Notes: generated from the sequence alone by a model not told the origin. DNA of 21,515 nt from Phocaeicola_A sp963625535 (GCA_963625535.1 CAVFUK010000085.1:1-21515), one strand, 5' to 3'. Numbered from the stretch's first letter, positions 1 through 6,803 are shown. A program made the numbers and translations.

Positions 1-78
1 GCTTTGGTATTCAATTGTTTTTCCTTCTGCAAAAGCCTTGATGATAGGCAGCAGTCGTTTTGCTTCGTCTCTTGTCAT
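1..78 (-). CDS. Small conserved phage-type protein, N-terminal 26 residues only
   Basis: An ATG at 78 opens a frame reading MTRDEAKRLLPIIKAFAEGK and onwards, which leaves the window at position 1 after 26 codons without a stop. The amphipathic start with the sequence LLPIIKAFAEGK resembles short uncharacterised proteins commonly carried by Bacteroidales phages; this is from memory of the family and no function is known. It lies on the same strand as, and downstream of, the primase-helicase gene, separated by 155 bp that contain a nested inverted repeat. It is probably the next gene of the early operon or the first of a new unit. No TAnnTTTG box was found directly upstream. Confidence 0.6.
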   Translation of the reverse strand, partial: MTRDEAKRLLPIIKAFAEGKTIEYQS

Positions 79-144
79 AATCGTTTTGTTTTTAAATTTG
101 GTTTATAATCAGTTTAAAAATATGTCGTATTTGGCCATTCTTTT

Positions 145-215
145 GCGATTTGCGGGACTTTCACCGCTTCTGCGGTCACTTTATCACCCCGCCACAAAAC
201 AAGGCCGCAAATCGC
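145..215. repeat. Nested inverted repeat in the gap after the primase-helicase gene
   Basis: GCGATTTGCGG at 145-155 is perfectly repeated in inverted form as CCGCAAATCGC at 205-215. Between them is a second hairpin, ACCGC (163-167) TTCT GCGGT (172-176). No T-run follows the outer stem on either strand in the usual terminator position, so a simple intrinsic terminator is not the best explanation. The rest of the 79-233 gap is AT-rich and shows no gene. A structured RNA or a replication-origin element next to the primase-helicase is possible, but unproven. Confidence 0.5.
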
Positions 216-233
216 CTAATTTTACGTTCCGGC

Positions 234-2075
234 TCAGAACGGAGGATCTTCCTCGTCGGTCGTGAAGTCGAGCGTCGCCATCTCTTCAGCCTCCTTCAGG
301 CGCTCACGCAGTTCCTCGTCGAGGTAGTTCGTGTTGTCCCAGGCCGGGTCTTTCCCGTGAGTGAAGGGCACGTAACGGCCGTTGTTGAGGTTGTACTTGA
401 AGAGGGCCGTGCCGCACTCGCCAAGGTGACGGAACTTCACCTTCTGGACGTGCACCTCGACGTAGTTCTCGGCCCTGTTCCGGTGCACCACCAGTCCGAA
501 GTCGGCTTTGTTGAAGAAGTTGGCCGAGCCGCTGATGTCGTACAGCGTCGGGGCTTCGATGACCCCGTCCTTGTTCCTGGGCTGCTTCGTCGGGTGCGCC
601 ATGAGGATGATCAGGATGTCGTTCCGCTGGGCGAAGTTCGTCAGCCGGTCGAGCAGCTCGCTGATGTACTGCGTCTCGCTCCGTGAGCCCTGCTCACTTT
701 CGAGGCGGTTGTACGGGTCGATGACCAGCGCCTTGATGCCACGGCGGCGGACGAGGTATTTCGCTTTCTCCAGGATGCTCTCGGCCTTGAAGTTGTCGGC
801 CGGGTTGATGAAGAAGAAGTTCTTCTCCAGATGTTCCTTCACCTGACGGTACTCTCCCAGCGGGAGCGACGACCGCCCGAAACGCTTGCCCGTCAGCTTC
901 TCGATGAGCTTCGAGGCGTGGTACGAGAAGGGCGAGTTCTCGGGGCTGAAGTAGGCCGCCCGCCATCCGTAGCGGAGGTTGAGCCGCACGACGATCTCGT
1001 CGATGAACTCCGACTTTCCGCTTCCGGGGATTCCCGTCACGATGCAGAGGCGTTTCGTCTCGAAGGAGCAGAGGCGGTCGAAGTTGTCGTGGCCGATGGT
1101 CACGCCCCGCTGCCATCCGTTCTCGAAGAGTGCGTCCAGCGACTGCTCGAAGTCCGTCACCGTGAACACGCCTTCCATCTTCGTCTCGGGAGCGTCCTCG
1201 AGGCACTTCAGCAGGCTCTCACGGCCGTACTTCATCAAGTGCTCGTTGGCATCCTTGCAGCCCTCGCCGTATTCGAGCACCCGGCAACGCTCAGCGCCGA
1301 ACCTGCGCAACAATTCATCCCGCAGGAGGACTCCTTTCGTGTCCGTGTCCGAGGCGATGAAGATGGTCTCCTTGTCGTCGAAGTATTCCTCGATGTAGTC
1401 GTCCAGATAGTCGAGATTGGCGTTCGCCCCGTTCGGCACGCTGACCACGTCGTGGCGGCCCACCTCGTAGAAGCTGATGGCATCAATTTCGCCTTCGGTG
1501 ATGATGCACTCCTTCGTCCCTTTTATCGAGTCGATGTTGTAGGGGAGCAGCTTCGCCCCGCTGACGAGCTTGAAGCACTTGTCGCCCGTGCGGAACTTCG
1601 TGTTCACGAGCTCGCCGCCGAGGTAGTAGTTGAACTGGACGGTGTTGGCCTCGGCGTTCTTCTGAGGCATCCATTCCAGTCCCTCCGTCACCTTCATGGC
1701 CTCGAGGGTCGCCTGGCTGATGCCACGGCCCTTGAACCATGCGAGAGCCCTGTCGGACATCGGGGCTGATGGCCGTGGCGCAGGCTTGCGGTACGTCTTC
1801 TGCTGATGGCGCACCTGCGAGGCTTGATACCACGGCTGCTGTTCCATCCACCGGCGCTTGCCCTCGGGCGAGGGGTCGAACGTCGATTCCTGGAGGCTAC
1901 CCGACCAATAGCAGTAGAAGCAGTTCCACACGCCGTTGTCCAGATCCACGGAGAGCGACTTGTCGAAGCGGTGCGTCCGTGTCCCGTTCTTCACGCACTC
2001 CGGGCAGACGGTCTTCACGTTGCCGTGCGTCCGCCCGTAGGGTATCTCTATGCCGTAGTCGCTGAATGTTTTCAT
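234..2075 (-). CDS. Phage primase-helicase (zinc finger + TOPRIM + DnaB-like helicase, T7 gp4/Twinkle type)
   Basis: This is a fused replicative primase and helicase of 613 residues from the ATG at 2075. An N-terminal zinc-binding module has Cys pairs at 24/27 and 52/55. A TOPRIM domain follows, with TEGEIDA (194-200) and SDTD (242-245). The helicase domain has Walker A GIPGSGKSE (348-356), Walker B VIDPYN (451-456) and an AHP motif near 493. The order matches bacteriophage T7 gp4 and Twinkle, which unwind DNA 5'-3' and make primers or retain a primase remnant. A GTG at 2087 would add four residues, but the ATG at 2075 overlaps the TGA of the upstream DUF4373 gene as ATGA, which argues for translational coupling. 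It probably works with the DUF4373 protein in replicating the element. Confidence 0.9.
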   Translation of the reverse strand: MKTFSDYGIEIPYGRTHGNVKTVCPECVKNGTRTHRFDKSLSVDLDNGVWNCFYCYWSGSLQESTFDPSPEGKRRWMEQQPWYQASQVRHQQKTYRKPAPRPSAPMSDRALAWFKGRGISQATLEAMKVTEGLEWMPQKNAEANTVQFNYYLGGELVNTKFRTGDKCFKLVSGAKLLPYNIDSIKGTKECIITEGEIDAISFYEVGRHDVVSVPNGANANLDYLDDYIEEYFDDKETIFIASDTDTKGVLLRDELLRRFGAERCRVLEYGEGCKDANEHLMKYGRESLLKCLEDAPETKMEGVFTVTDFEQSLDALFENGWQRGVTIGHDNFDRLCSFETKRLCIVTGIPGSGKSEFIDEIVVRLNLRYGWRAAYFSPENSPFSYHASKLIEKLTGKRFGRSSLPLGEYRQVKEHLEKNFFFINPADNFKAESILEKAKYLVRRRGIKALVIDPYNRLESEQGSRSETQYISELLDRLTNFAQRNDILIILMAHPTKQPRNKDGVIEAPTLYDISGSANFFNKADFGLVVHRNRAENYVEVHVQKVKFRHLGECGTALFKYNLNNGRYVPFTHGKDPAWDNTNYLDEELRERLKEAEEMATLDFTTDEEDPPF

Positions 2076-3055
2076 AGCATAATCCACGTTTGAGATTCAG
2101 AGCTCCACTGGTATTTCTCGCCCGGACGGGGAGGCGCTGCGGGCGGAACGGTGTAGCGTCCCGTGCCGTAGGTGCGTCGGCCCGTCTGCGTGTCGATGAA
2201 CTCACCCACACCGAGCGTGATGTCGCCCTGACAGAGCGCTTCCGCCGACGGCCGCAGGGGTTTGTCGTCGTATTTCCCGTTGATGACCTTGTCGGGGTTC
2301 TCGGCGTTCTTGAACAGCCAGTCGAAGTCCGCCCGCCAAAGGTTCTTGTTCTCGCCGCAAAGGAAAGGAGTCTGCGCCACCCGTGTGAAGAGGGCCTGCG
2401 CCCAGGCGATGGCCACCTCGTCGTCGCCCCACACCCGGAAGTCCTTCAGCCGGCTCTCTATCTTCGCCCGCCTCGTGGCGCTGCGGGTCGACACCTTCGG
2501 AAGAACCTCTCCGCAGATGGCGTTCCACGAGTCGAATATCGACTCATATAGAGAAACTTGTTTCTCTTTACTTTTCTTTACTTTACTCTCCTTTACTTTA
2601 CTTTCTTCTCCTTTGTTATCGGGTGTTATAACGGTGTTATTACTCTGTAATTGTTTGTTATCAAGATTACCCCAGCGGACCGCCATCCCCGCCTTCCCTG
2701 CGAGTGAGCGCTTTTCTCGGAGCTCAACGACATCTGATAGGCGACGTTTATGCGCTGCACTATACAGGCACTCCCCATTATCTGTCAATTGAAGCAGTTC
2801 GAGTTGGCGGCAATAATCGACGATTTCACGCAACTCCTTCACACTTATCTCGAAGTCCGCCGCCAAGAGATCTTGATTCAGCGGCCTGTAGTCAATTTCG
2901 AAGAAGTCGGCATCCGTCAGCGTCTCGAGAAGGTAGTTCCACACGGCGTAGCCAGTGTGCCCGAACTTCCGCCTCAGAGCTTTCACCTTCACGTCATTCC
3001 GCATGTCAGCGTCATGGGTGAAATACTCAGCGTTGTTTTTCTTTGGTCTTGTCAT
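2072..3055 (-). CDS. DUF4373 (Lin1244/Lin1753-like) replication-initiator-like protein
   Basis: The protein has 327 residues from the ATG at 3055, which begins MTRPKKNNAEYFTHDADMRN. The N-terminal 100 residues have the DUF4373 pattern (YFTHDADMRND, then a winged-helix-like stretch). This domain occurs in phage and plasmid replication proteins. A Lys/Glu/Ser-rich linker follows, and the C-terminal part (SIFDSWN, then RLKDF, then WLFKN) resembles the conserved C-terminal domain of phage replisome organisers. The likely role is origin recognition or helicase loading for the adjacent primase-helicase; this is inferred from family and position. The frame stays open up to an ATG at 3175, but the extra 40 residues are low in family character and overlap a structured leader, so the inner start is preferred. 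The linker is encoded by a pure pyrimidine tract on the plus strand (2560-2614). The 7-bp inverted repeat 2529-2545 lies inside the gene. Confidence 0.82.
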   Translation of the reverse strand: MTRPKKNNAEYFTHDADMRNDVKVKALRRKFGHTGYAVWNYLLETLTDADFFEIDYRPLNQDLLAADFEISVKELREIVDYCRQLELLQLTDNGECLYSAAHKRRLSDVVELREKRSLAGKAGMAVRWGNLDNKQLQSNNTVITPDNKGEESKVKESKVKKSKEKQVSLYESIFDSWNAICGEVLPKVSTRSATRRAKIESRLKDFRVWGDDEVAIAWAQALFTRVAQTPFLCGENKNLWRADFDWLFKNAENPDKVINGKYDDKPLRPSAEALCQGDITLGVGEFIDTQTGRRTYGTGRYTVPPAAPPRPGEKYQWSSESQTWIML

Positions 3056-3074
3056 ACTGTTTTCAGTTAGAAAT

Positions 3075-3148
3075 GCTCCGGGCGTAGGGCTAACCACGCA
3101 AACAGTAGCGTTGGAGTGGCTTTCGCCCGCTCCACCCATACCCGGAGC
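3075..3148 (-). promoter_or_regulatory. Candidate structured leader RNA ahead of the DUF4373 gene
   Basis: On the minus strand, GCTCCGGG (3148-3141) pairs perfectly with CCCGGAGC (3082-3075). Enclosed within is a second stem, TGGAG (3134-3130) with CTCCA (3116-3112), extended by GGC-GAAA-GCC, a GNRA tetraloop. A weaker GCTA/TAGC pairing could make a third arm. The gap 3056-3230 has no other convincing gene, and a TAnnTTTG box lies upstream. Together these suggest a folded 5' leader about 20 nt from the start codon. I do not recognise it as a known riboswitch class. Confidence 0.4.
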
Positions 3149-3202
3149 TGAATATTGTTCTGTTCTCGCTTGCATCTTCGTCTGTTATTCGGTTGGTTCT
3201 TG

Positions 3203-3210
3203 CAAACTTA
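3203..3210 (-). promoter_or_regulatory. Candidate -7 box for the DUF4373/primase-helicase genes
   Basis: The minus strand reads TAAGTTTG, an exact match to the Bacteroidetes TAnnTTTG -7 element. A transcript from here would carry a leader of roughly 140 nt before the ATG at 3055. There is no good TTTG -33 box at the expected distance, so this may be a weak or regulated internal promoter of the early operon. Confidence 0.35.
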
Positions 3211-3230
3211 CAATGATTATTCGGTAAGCA

Positions 3231-3428
3231 CTAACTTTCGGGGCTGATTCTTTTGATGTCTCCCGTCGCAGGGCTCTCCGTCGGGCGCTTCGCCTGCAGG
3301 CTCTTGATGAGCTTCCGTGCGAGCCGCAGGGTGTTGGCCTCACGGCTGCTGGTCGTCGAGAGCCGTCCGCAGAGCAGCGTCAGGTATCTGACCGCCTCGT
3401 CCCGTTGTCCGTTCGTGATGAGAATCAT
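3231..3428 (-). CDS. Small conserved phage-type protein, unknown function
   Basis: This 65-residue protein beginning MILITNGQRDEAVRYLTLLC has its start 19 bp after the stop of the YqaJ exonuclease gene, on the same strand. The central part is rich in Arg, Lys and Leu (ANTLRLARKLIKSLQAKRP), predicted helical and basic. It has no signal peptide or membrane segment. I do not recognise a domain. The position between the recombination and replication genes suggests a small accessory DNA-metabolism or regulatory factor, which is inference only. The frame has no competing longer ORF with family similarity, and the operon would otherwise have a gap of about 390 bp here, which supports it being real. 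Confidence 0.6.
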   Translation of the reverse strand: MILITNGQRDEAVRYLTLLCGRLSTTSSREANTLRLARKLIKSLQAKRPTESPATGDIKRISPES

Positions 3429-3447
3429 CCTTCGCTCCTCCCCTTGG

Positions 3448-4389
3448 TTATTTCAGTAGAAAGCGGCGTGAGCCTTGCGTGGTCACCATATAGTCCTTGG
3501 CCATCTCGGGGTGGTCCTTCGTGAAGGCCTTCGCATCGAACTTCTCGCTCGGCTTGGGCGACTTCCACGAGGCGATGACCTGCCCGCCGTAGCTGATGGC
3601 CTCCGCATCGCCGAATGCCAGTTTGATGCGGTTCTCCCACTCCTCCTTCTGAGCGTCCAGGGCTGCGATCTGCTCCTTCAGCTCTTTCAAGTGACTCACG
3701 TCCTCGTACACCTCCTCGGGTATCTCGATGATCTTCCCGTCCGTGTGGCGGCCATACTTCAGCATCACGTCCTGCACGGCCTGCGCCTCGGGCTCTGCGT
3801 TACCCAGTATGTTGTCCGTCCAGAACTTCGTCACCTCCTCCTCTATCCAGGCGAAGAAGTCGGGCACGAGGGTGATGTCCTTGTAGCCGAACTCCCTTCC
3901 GGAACAGAGCCATGCGAGGCTTCCGTGTTCGAGCCGTGCCACGCCTAATTGATATTGGACCTGCACGAACCAGTGCTTCGGAAGGTCGTCCTCGTCCACC
4001 TTCATCTGTGTGGTCTTGCACTCGAGGATGCCCTTGTTCTGAGCGCTGTGGGGCATGTCGGCGAGCCAGTATGTGCGGTCGGGGCTGACTCGCATGTAGG
4101 GCTTCTCGGTGTCGACGATGAGCCAGTCAATAGCGCTGCGCTTGATGACCTCACGCCCCGTTGCGTCGTGCCAGAACTGGCTCACTGCGTCCTCCAGGTA
4201 ATGGCCCGCCTTCATGGCGAAGGTCTCGTCCTTGGCCTTGTCGATTCCCTTCTTCCGTCGCCAAAGCTGATAAGGGGTTTCCCACGGGTTCAGTCCGAGG
4301 ATGGTAGCCACCTCCGATGAACCGATTCCTTGCTGCCGGTGTTGCAGCCACTCTGCCCGGTCTTTCGGGCGAATAATCTGTATACTCAT
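3448..4389 (-). CDS. YqaJ/lambda-exonuclease family recombination nuclease
   Basis: This is a 313-residue nuclease of the YqaJ viral recombinase family (PD-(D/E)XK fold). It starts with the typical RAEWLQHRQQGIGSSEVATILG pattern; IGSSE is at 22-26. The acidic residue in GHYLE (62-66), SPDR (102-105, Asp104), ECK (123-125) and the QVQYQL helix (143-148) give the expected active-site series. The family resects double-stranded DNA ends 5'-3' to leave 3' single strands for annealing, as lambda Exo does. The C-terminal third contains a Lys/Glu-rich helix (about 230-262). Its ATG overlaps the stop of the upstream 107-residue gene by 4 bp. The candidate annealing protein lies one gene further upstream, so this is probably the exonuclease half of a two-component recombination system. 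Confidence 0.9.
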   Translation of the reverse strand: MSIQIIRPKDRAEWLQHRQQGIGSSEVATILGLNPWETPYQLWRRKKGIDKAKDETFAMKAGHYLEDAVSQFWHDATGREVIKRSAIDWLIVDTEKPYMRVSPDRTYWLADMPHSAQNKGILECKTTQMKVDEDDLPKHWFVQVQYQLGVARLEHGSLAWLCSGREFGYKDITLVPDFFAWIEEEVTKFWTDNILGNAEPEAQAVQDVMLKYGRHTDGKIIEIPEEVYEDVSHLKELKEQIAALDAQKEEWENRIKLAFGDAEAISYGGQVIASWKSPKPSEKFDAKAFTKDHPEMAKDYMVTTQGSRRFLLK

Positions 4390-4709
4390 TTCTTAAAGAT
4401 TTTGTCAAGTTCGTAGGGTAAAAAGTCGCTGATGTAGCACCAGCGGATAATCTCAGTGTCGGGCGAGTTGAGCATCAGCCCGTAGAAGGCCGTCACGGCC
4501 AGCACGTCGCCCGTCGTGCGGCTGCGGACGATGAAGAGCGTGCCTTCGTAGTCGTCGGGCTTCTCGTCGTCCTTGTGCCACATCTTGTCAATGTAGTCCT
4601 CCACGCCCGTCATGAACGACTCACGGACGATGCGCCAAGCGTAATGTATTGTCGGGTCGTAGGCTTCCATGCTCTTGTTGGCGAGCGCCAGCAGTTCCTG
4701 TTCTTTCAT
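4386..4709 (-). CDS. Phage protein of unknown function between annealase candidate and exonuclease
   Basis: This 107-residue acidic, soluble-looking protein (MKEQELLALANKSMEAYDPT at the start, ending YELDKIFKK) has no membrane segment or signal peptide. Both ends overlap neighbouring genes by 4 bp (ATGA), with the annealing-protein candidate upstream and the YqaJ gene downstream, so translation is coupled on both sides. I recognise no domain. Being locked between the two probable recombination partners makes a role in that module plausible, for example as an adaptor or inhibitor of host nuclease, but nothing in the sequence shows which. Confidence 0.7.
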   Translation of the reverse strand: MKEQELLALANKSMEAYDPTIHYAWRIVRESFMTGVEDYIDKMWHKDDEKPDDYEGTLFIVRSRTTGDVLAVTAFYGLMLNSPDTEIIRWCYISDFLPYELDKIFKK

Positions 4710-5569
4710 CGCTCGCCCTCCTTGCCTTTCGTCTCAGCGCCGGCAGCCGTCGCCTGGTTCATGGCCGCAGCCACCTTCTGTTTCTGTTCCTCGGCCTTCT
4801 GACGGGCCTTGTCGGCCATCGTCTTCGAGTCGGCCGTGTGGGCCTTGAAGGTCTCCTGAACGGTGGTCGTCCCCTCCTTGATGGCGTTCGCCAAGCCTCG
4901 GAGCTCGAACACCATCTGGCTGTCAATCTGCTCCACCGAGCCGATGCCGCAGTAGGCGAGCAACTCAGCCAGTGTGACCCCTATCTTCGAGTAGTAGCCG
5001 ATGAGGTTCTGACGGCGTGTCTCCAGGTCCATCGACTTGCCCATCGCCACGTCCTTTATCTCGTTGATGACCTTCTTCGTGATGGCCTTCGGCACTACCT
5101 TCAGCACGGCGTTGCGGAAGGCGATGGCCGCAGCGGCGTTGCCCGTCACCACCTGCATGTCCTCGGAGTAGGTGCGGCCGTTGCGGTCGGTGATCTTCCG
5201 CTTCACCTCCACGCTGACGGCGAGGTTCGTCTCCAGGTCGTGGCAGAGCCCCTGCGCCGTGATGGTGCGCCCGTCGTTGCCGATGATGCGTGTCTGCACC
5301 CGGAGGTTGCCCCATGCCGAGGCGATGATCTCAGCCAGTCGGACGCTGATGCCTTCGATGACGCTCGCTCCGTCGCCCTGTCCACGCCGTAGGGCGTAGA
5401 AGCAGTCCTCGGCCGTCTCCGTGTCCATGGTGGCGTAGGTCTTGATTCTGTTCAGTACTGTATCCACGTCTCTCGGATACTGTTTGGCGGTGGCAATCTG
5501 TATGTCCACCTCCGCCCGGTTGATTGCGTTCAGCATATCAGCCTGTTTCACTTCGATGATTTCACTCAT
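4706..5569 (-). CDS. Candidate single-strand annealing protein (RecT/ERF-like role)
   Basis: The protein has 287 residues and starts MSEIIEVKQADMLNAINRAE. The middle region (about 50-190) contains ISVRLAEIIASAWGNL, then a beta-rich segment, then GNAAAAIAFRNAVLKVVPKA. This layout recalls phage annealing proteins, where a conserved helix follows a central sheet. The stretch near 205-240 (LAELLAYCGIGSVEQID, then ELRGLANAIKEGTTT) resembles the small C-terminal domain seen in several RecT-type proteins. The tail (about 245-287) is Ala/Lys/Gln-rich and probably disordered or coiled. The main support is context: it is two genes from a YqaJ exonuclease in one operon, the arrangement of Red-like systems. 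The specific family is not certain. Confidence 0.6.
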   Translation of the reverse strand: MSEIIEVKQADMLNAINRAEVDIQIATAKQYPRDVDTVLNRIKTYATMDTETAEDCFYALRRGQGDGASVIEGISVRLAEIIASAWGNLRVQTRIIGNDGRTITAQGLCHDLETNLAVSVEVKRKITDRNGRTYSEDMQVVTGNAAAAIAFRNAVLKVVPKAITKKVINEIKDVAMGKSMDLETRRQNLIGYYSKIGVTLAELLAYCGIGSVEQIDSQMVFELRGLANAIKEGTTTVQETFKAHTADSKTMADKARQKAEEQKQKVAAAMNQATAAGAETKGKEGER

Positions 5570-5583
5570 AGTCTTGTATAAAA

Positions 5584-5856
5584 TTAGTGTTTACATGTGT
5601 CGAATAACGTCAGCTTATGCGGCTCGTAGTCCGCCCAGCGCTCGGGGTCTGTCGTGCAGATGTAACAGCCGTGCACCTTCATCCGGTGTACCTTCTTTCC
5701 GCTCGTCTCCACCCGCTGCTTGGCCGTCTGAAGAGCCTCCTCATCCTTCTGCCGCTGCGTCACGGACTCTGCCCGCAGGCGGAACATCGACTGTCCGAGA
5801 CCCTCGTTCGGGTTCTTCTCCTCGCTCTTCTTGTCGTTCTTCCTCTCGTCTTTCAT
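5584..5856 (-). CDS. Small basic phage protein, unknown function
   Basis: The frame begins at the ATG at 5856 (MKDERKNDKKSEEKNPNEGL), giving 90 residues. A GTG at 5865 would add three more. The first half is very hydrophilic and probably disordered; the second half has KVHRMKVHGCYICTTDPERW, with two cysteines and several histidines (GCYIC plus HR, VHG and a terminal CKH) that could bind a metal, although the spacing is not a classical zinc finger. It sits between the HTH gene (22 bp upstream) and the annealase candidate (14 bp downstream) in the early operon. I do not recognise it. Confidence 0.6.
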   Translation of the reverse strand: MKDERKNDKKSEEKNPNEGLGQSMFRLRAESVTQRQKDEEALQTAKQRVETSGKKVHRMKVHGCYICTTDPERWADYEPHKLTLFDTCKH

Positions 5857-5877
5857 AGTCTTCACGTGTTTTCGGGT

Positions 5878-6204
5878 TCAACGATTAGTGGCTACGTAGG
5901 TCGTGGCAAGGCTGTCGATTTCGGCTTGGGTCTTCACCTTCGTCTTCTGCATCCAGTCGTTCAGCTCCGCCTTGTTGAAGCGGAGGCTGTTGCCCTGCTT
6001 GCAGTGGGGTATCGCCTTGGTAGAGGTCAGCATGTAGAGGTGTCCCTTGCTGTAGCCGGTGATGATGGCCGCCTCGTCGATGTCGAGCACTTCCTTCACT
6101 CCGATGGCCGTCATCCGGTCTATGCGTCTCAGCTGGTCACCCAGTTGGTCGATGTGGTTCATCAGACTGTTCAGCGTCTGCATGATGTCTTCGTGTGTCT
6201 CCAT
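5878..6204 (-). CDS. Excisionase/MerR-like helix-turn-helix protein
   Basis: This 108-residue protein has an N-terminal helical region with heptad-like spacing (LNSLMNHIDQLGDQLRRIDR, about 11-30), followed by an HTH of the type found in excisionases and helix_turn_helix_17 proteins: LDIDEAAIITGYSKGHLYML, then IPHCKQGNSLRFNKAELNDWM. The last segment, in which the second helix is followed by a wing with an RFNKAEL motif, is highly characteristic of this family in Bacteroidales mobile elements. Likely roles are directional control of excision or transcriptional regulation of the early operon. It lies 3 bp downstream of the two-TM protein gene and is not adjacent to the integrase, so the excisionase role is less certain than the fold. 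Confidence 0.75.
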   Translation of the reverse strand: METHEDIMQTLNSLMNHIDQLGDQLRRIDRMTAIGVKEVLDIDEAAIITGYSKGHLYMLTSTKAIPHCKQGNSLRFNKAELNDWMQKTKVKTQAEIDSLATTYVATNR

Positions 6205-6207
6205 ACG

Positions 6208-6447
6208 TCAGTCCTCCGTGATTAGTCGTGTGATAAACTTCGGCATGTAGCCGTTTCTGTAAAGGGCTCTCCCTGCGAGGATGCAGAGGTAGATGGCCGT
6301 CAGCGCCCCGAGTTTCATCAGCGCCCACTGCACGAGGCTCATTGGGCGTGAGGGGTTCTCTTCGCCAAGCAGGCAGATGACCGCCAACATCCCGAGGACG
6401 CTCAGTGCGACGAACGCCGCCCAGTAGATAATCTTCTTCGCTTTCAT
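6208..6447 (-). CDS. Small two-helix membrane protein
   Basis: This 79-residue protein has a basic start (MKAKK), a hydrophobic segment at about 6-27 and a second at about 44-62 (ALMKLGALTAIYLCILAGRA), then a basic tail. It would span the inner membrane twice. Its start overlaps the stop of the upstream 71-residue gene by 4 bp. I recognise no family. Small membrane proteins expressed early from a prophage often act in superinfection exclusion or as toxins against competing phages, but here that is a guess from position and size. Confidence 0.65.
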   Translation of the reverse strand: MKAKKIIYWAAFVALSVLGMLAVICLLGEENPSRPMSLVQWALMKLGALTAIYLCILAGRALYRNGYMPKFITRLITED

Positions 6448-6659
6448 ACGGCAGCCTCCCTTCTCGCTTGCACCCGCTTGCGGATGTCATAGATTGTGCC
6501 GGCACTGTAGATGCCGTACTTCTTCATCAGCTGCTTCGTGACCATTGTTTTGCTCTGCTGGGGGAGTGCAGTCATCTCTTCCCACTCCTTCACGATTGCC
6601 AGGTCTCGCTTGTCTCGCTTCTCCTGGAGCTCTGTTCTCAGTTTTTTCGTTTCGCTCAT
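6444..6659 (-). CDS. First gene of the early operon, small helical DNA-binding-like protein
   Basis: This 71-residue, highly charged protein (MSETKKLRTELQEKRDKRDL at the start) has a first half predicted to be one long helix, possibly a coiled coil. The second half contains KTMVTKQLMKKYGIYSAGTIYDIRKRVQ, which could be a helix-turn-helix: a helix, a turn at YGIYS and a recognition helix GTIYDIRKRV. It is the first gene after the divergent control region, with a leader of about 100 nt from the candidate minus-strand promoter at 6761-6768. A position immediately downstream of the switch fits a Cro-like or antirepressor-like role, but this is inference. Confidence 0.65.
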   Translation of the reverse strand: MSETKKLRTELQEKRDKRDLAIVKEWEEMTALPQQSKTMVTKQLMKKYGIYSAGTIYDIRKRVQARREAAV

Positions 6660-6692
6660 ACTGTTATTATTTATTAAAACCTTGTTCTTGCG

Positions 6693-6713
6693 TTATCGGT
6701 TTATATCCGCTAA
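6693..6713. promoter_or_regulatory. Imperfect inverted repeat, candidate operator 1
   Basis: TTATCGG (6693-6699) and CCGCTAA (6707-6713) are inverted copies with one mismatch, around a 7-bp spacer. It lies between the minus-strand promoter candidate and the first early gene (ATG at 6659), where a bound repressor would act as a roadblock. Confidence 0.35.
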
Positions 6714-6736
6714 AATTTCCGTTTCCGTATCTTTGT

Positions 6737-6758
6737 GCGGTTATTCTTCCGTAACCGC
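6737..6758. promoter_or_regulatory. Perfect 7-bp inverted repeat, candidate operator 2
   Basis: GCGGTTA (6737-6743) and TAACCGC (6752-6758) are perfect inverted copies around the 8-bp spacer TTCTTCCG. It lies just downstream of the minus-strand -7 box at 6761-6768, covering the predicted start point of the early operon, and is a good place for repressor binding. Confidence 0.5.
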
Positions 6759-6760
6759 TG

Positions 6761-6768
6761 CAAATATA
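6761..6768 (-). promoter_or_regulatory. Candidate early-operon promoter (-7 box)
   Basis: The minus strand reads TATATTTG, matching TAnnTTTG exactly. A GTTG lies 17 bp upstream as a weak -33 element. Transcription would start near 6754, inside the inverted repeat at 6737-6758, leaving a leader of about 95 nt before the ATG at 6659. Confidence 0.45.
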
Positions 6769-6803
6769 AAACTATAATTCTGATACAACACCATTATAGT
6801 TTT
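6768..6803. promoter_or_regulatory. Perfect 11-bp inverted repeat, candidate main operator of the divergent switch
   Basis: AAAACTATAAT (6768-6778) and ATTATAGTTTT (6793-6803) are exact inverted copies separated by 14 bp. One end abuts the minus-strand -7 box (6761-6768), and the other contains most of a plus-strand -7 box (6797-6804). A dimeric repressor bound here would block both promoters. The centre-to-centre distance of the arms (25 bp) is more than two helical turns, which suits a dimer or tetramer of the adjacent XRE-type regulators. Confidence 0.6.

Noticed and set aside
831..1769. 312-codon plus-strand open frame opposite the primase-helicase gene
   Set aside because: It is antisense to a gene with complete motifs and reads as Val/Glu/Leu/Arg-rich low-complexity sequence, an artefact of GC-rich codon use.
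3056..3175. 40-residue N-terminal extension of the DUF4373 protein from the ATG at 3175
   Set aside because: The extension is rich in small residues, unlike the family, whose proteins begin at the YFTHDAD region; the DNA is better explained as a structured leader, though this is not certain.
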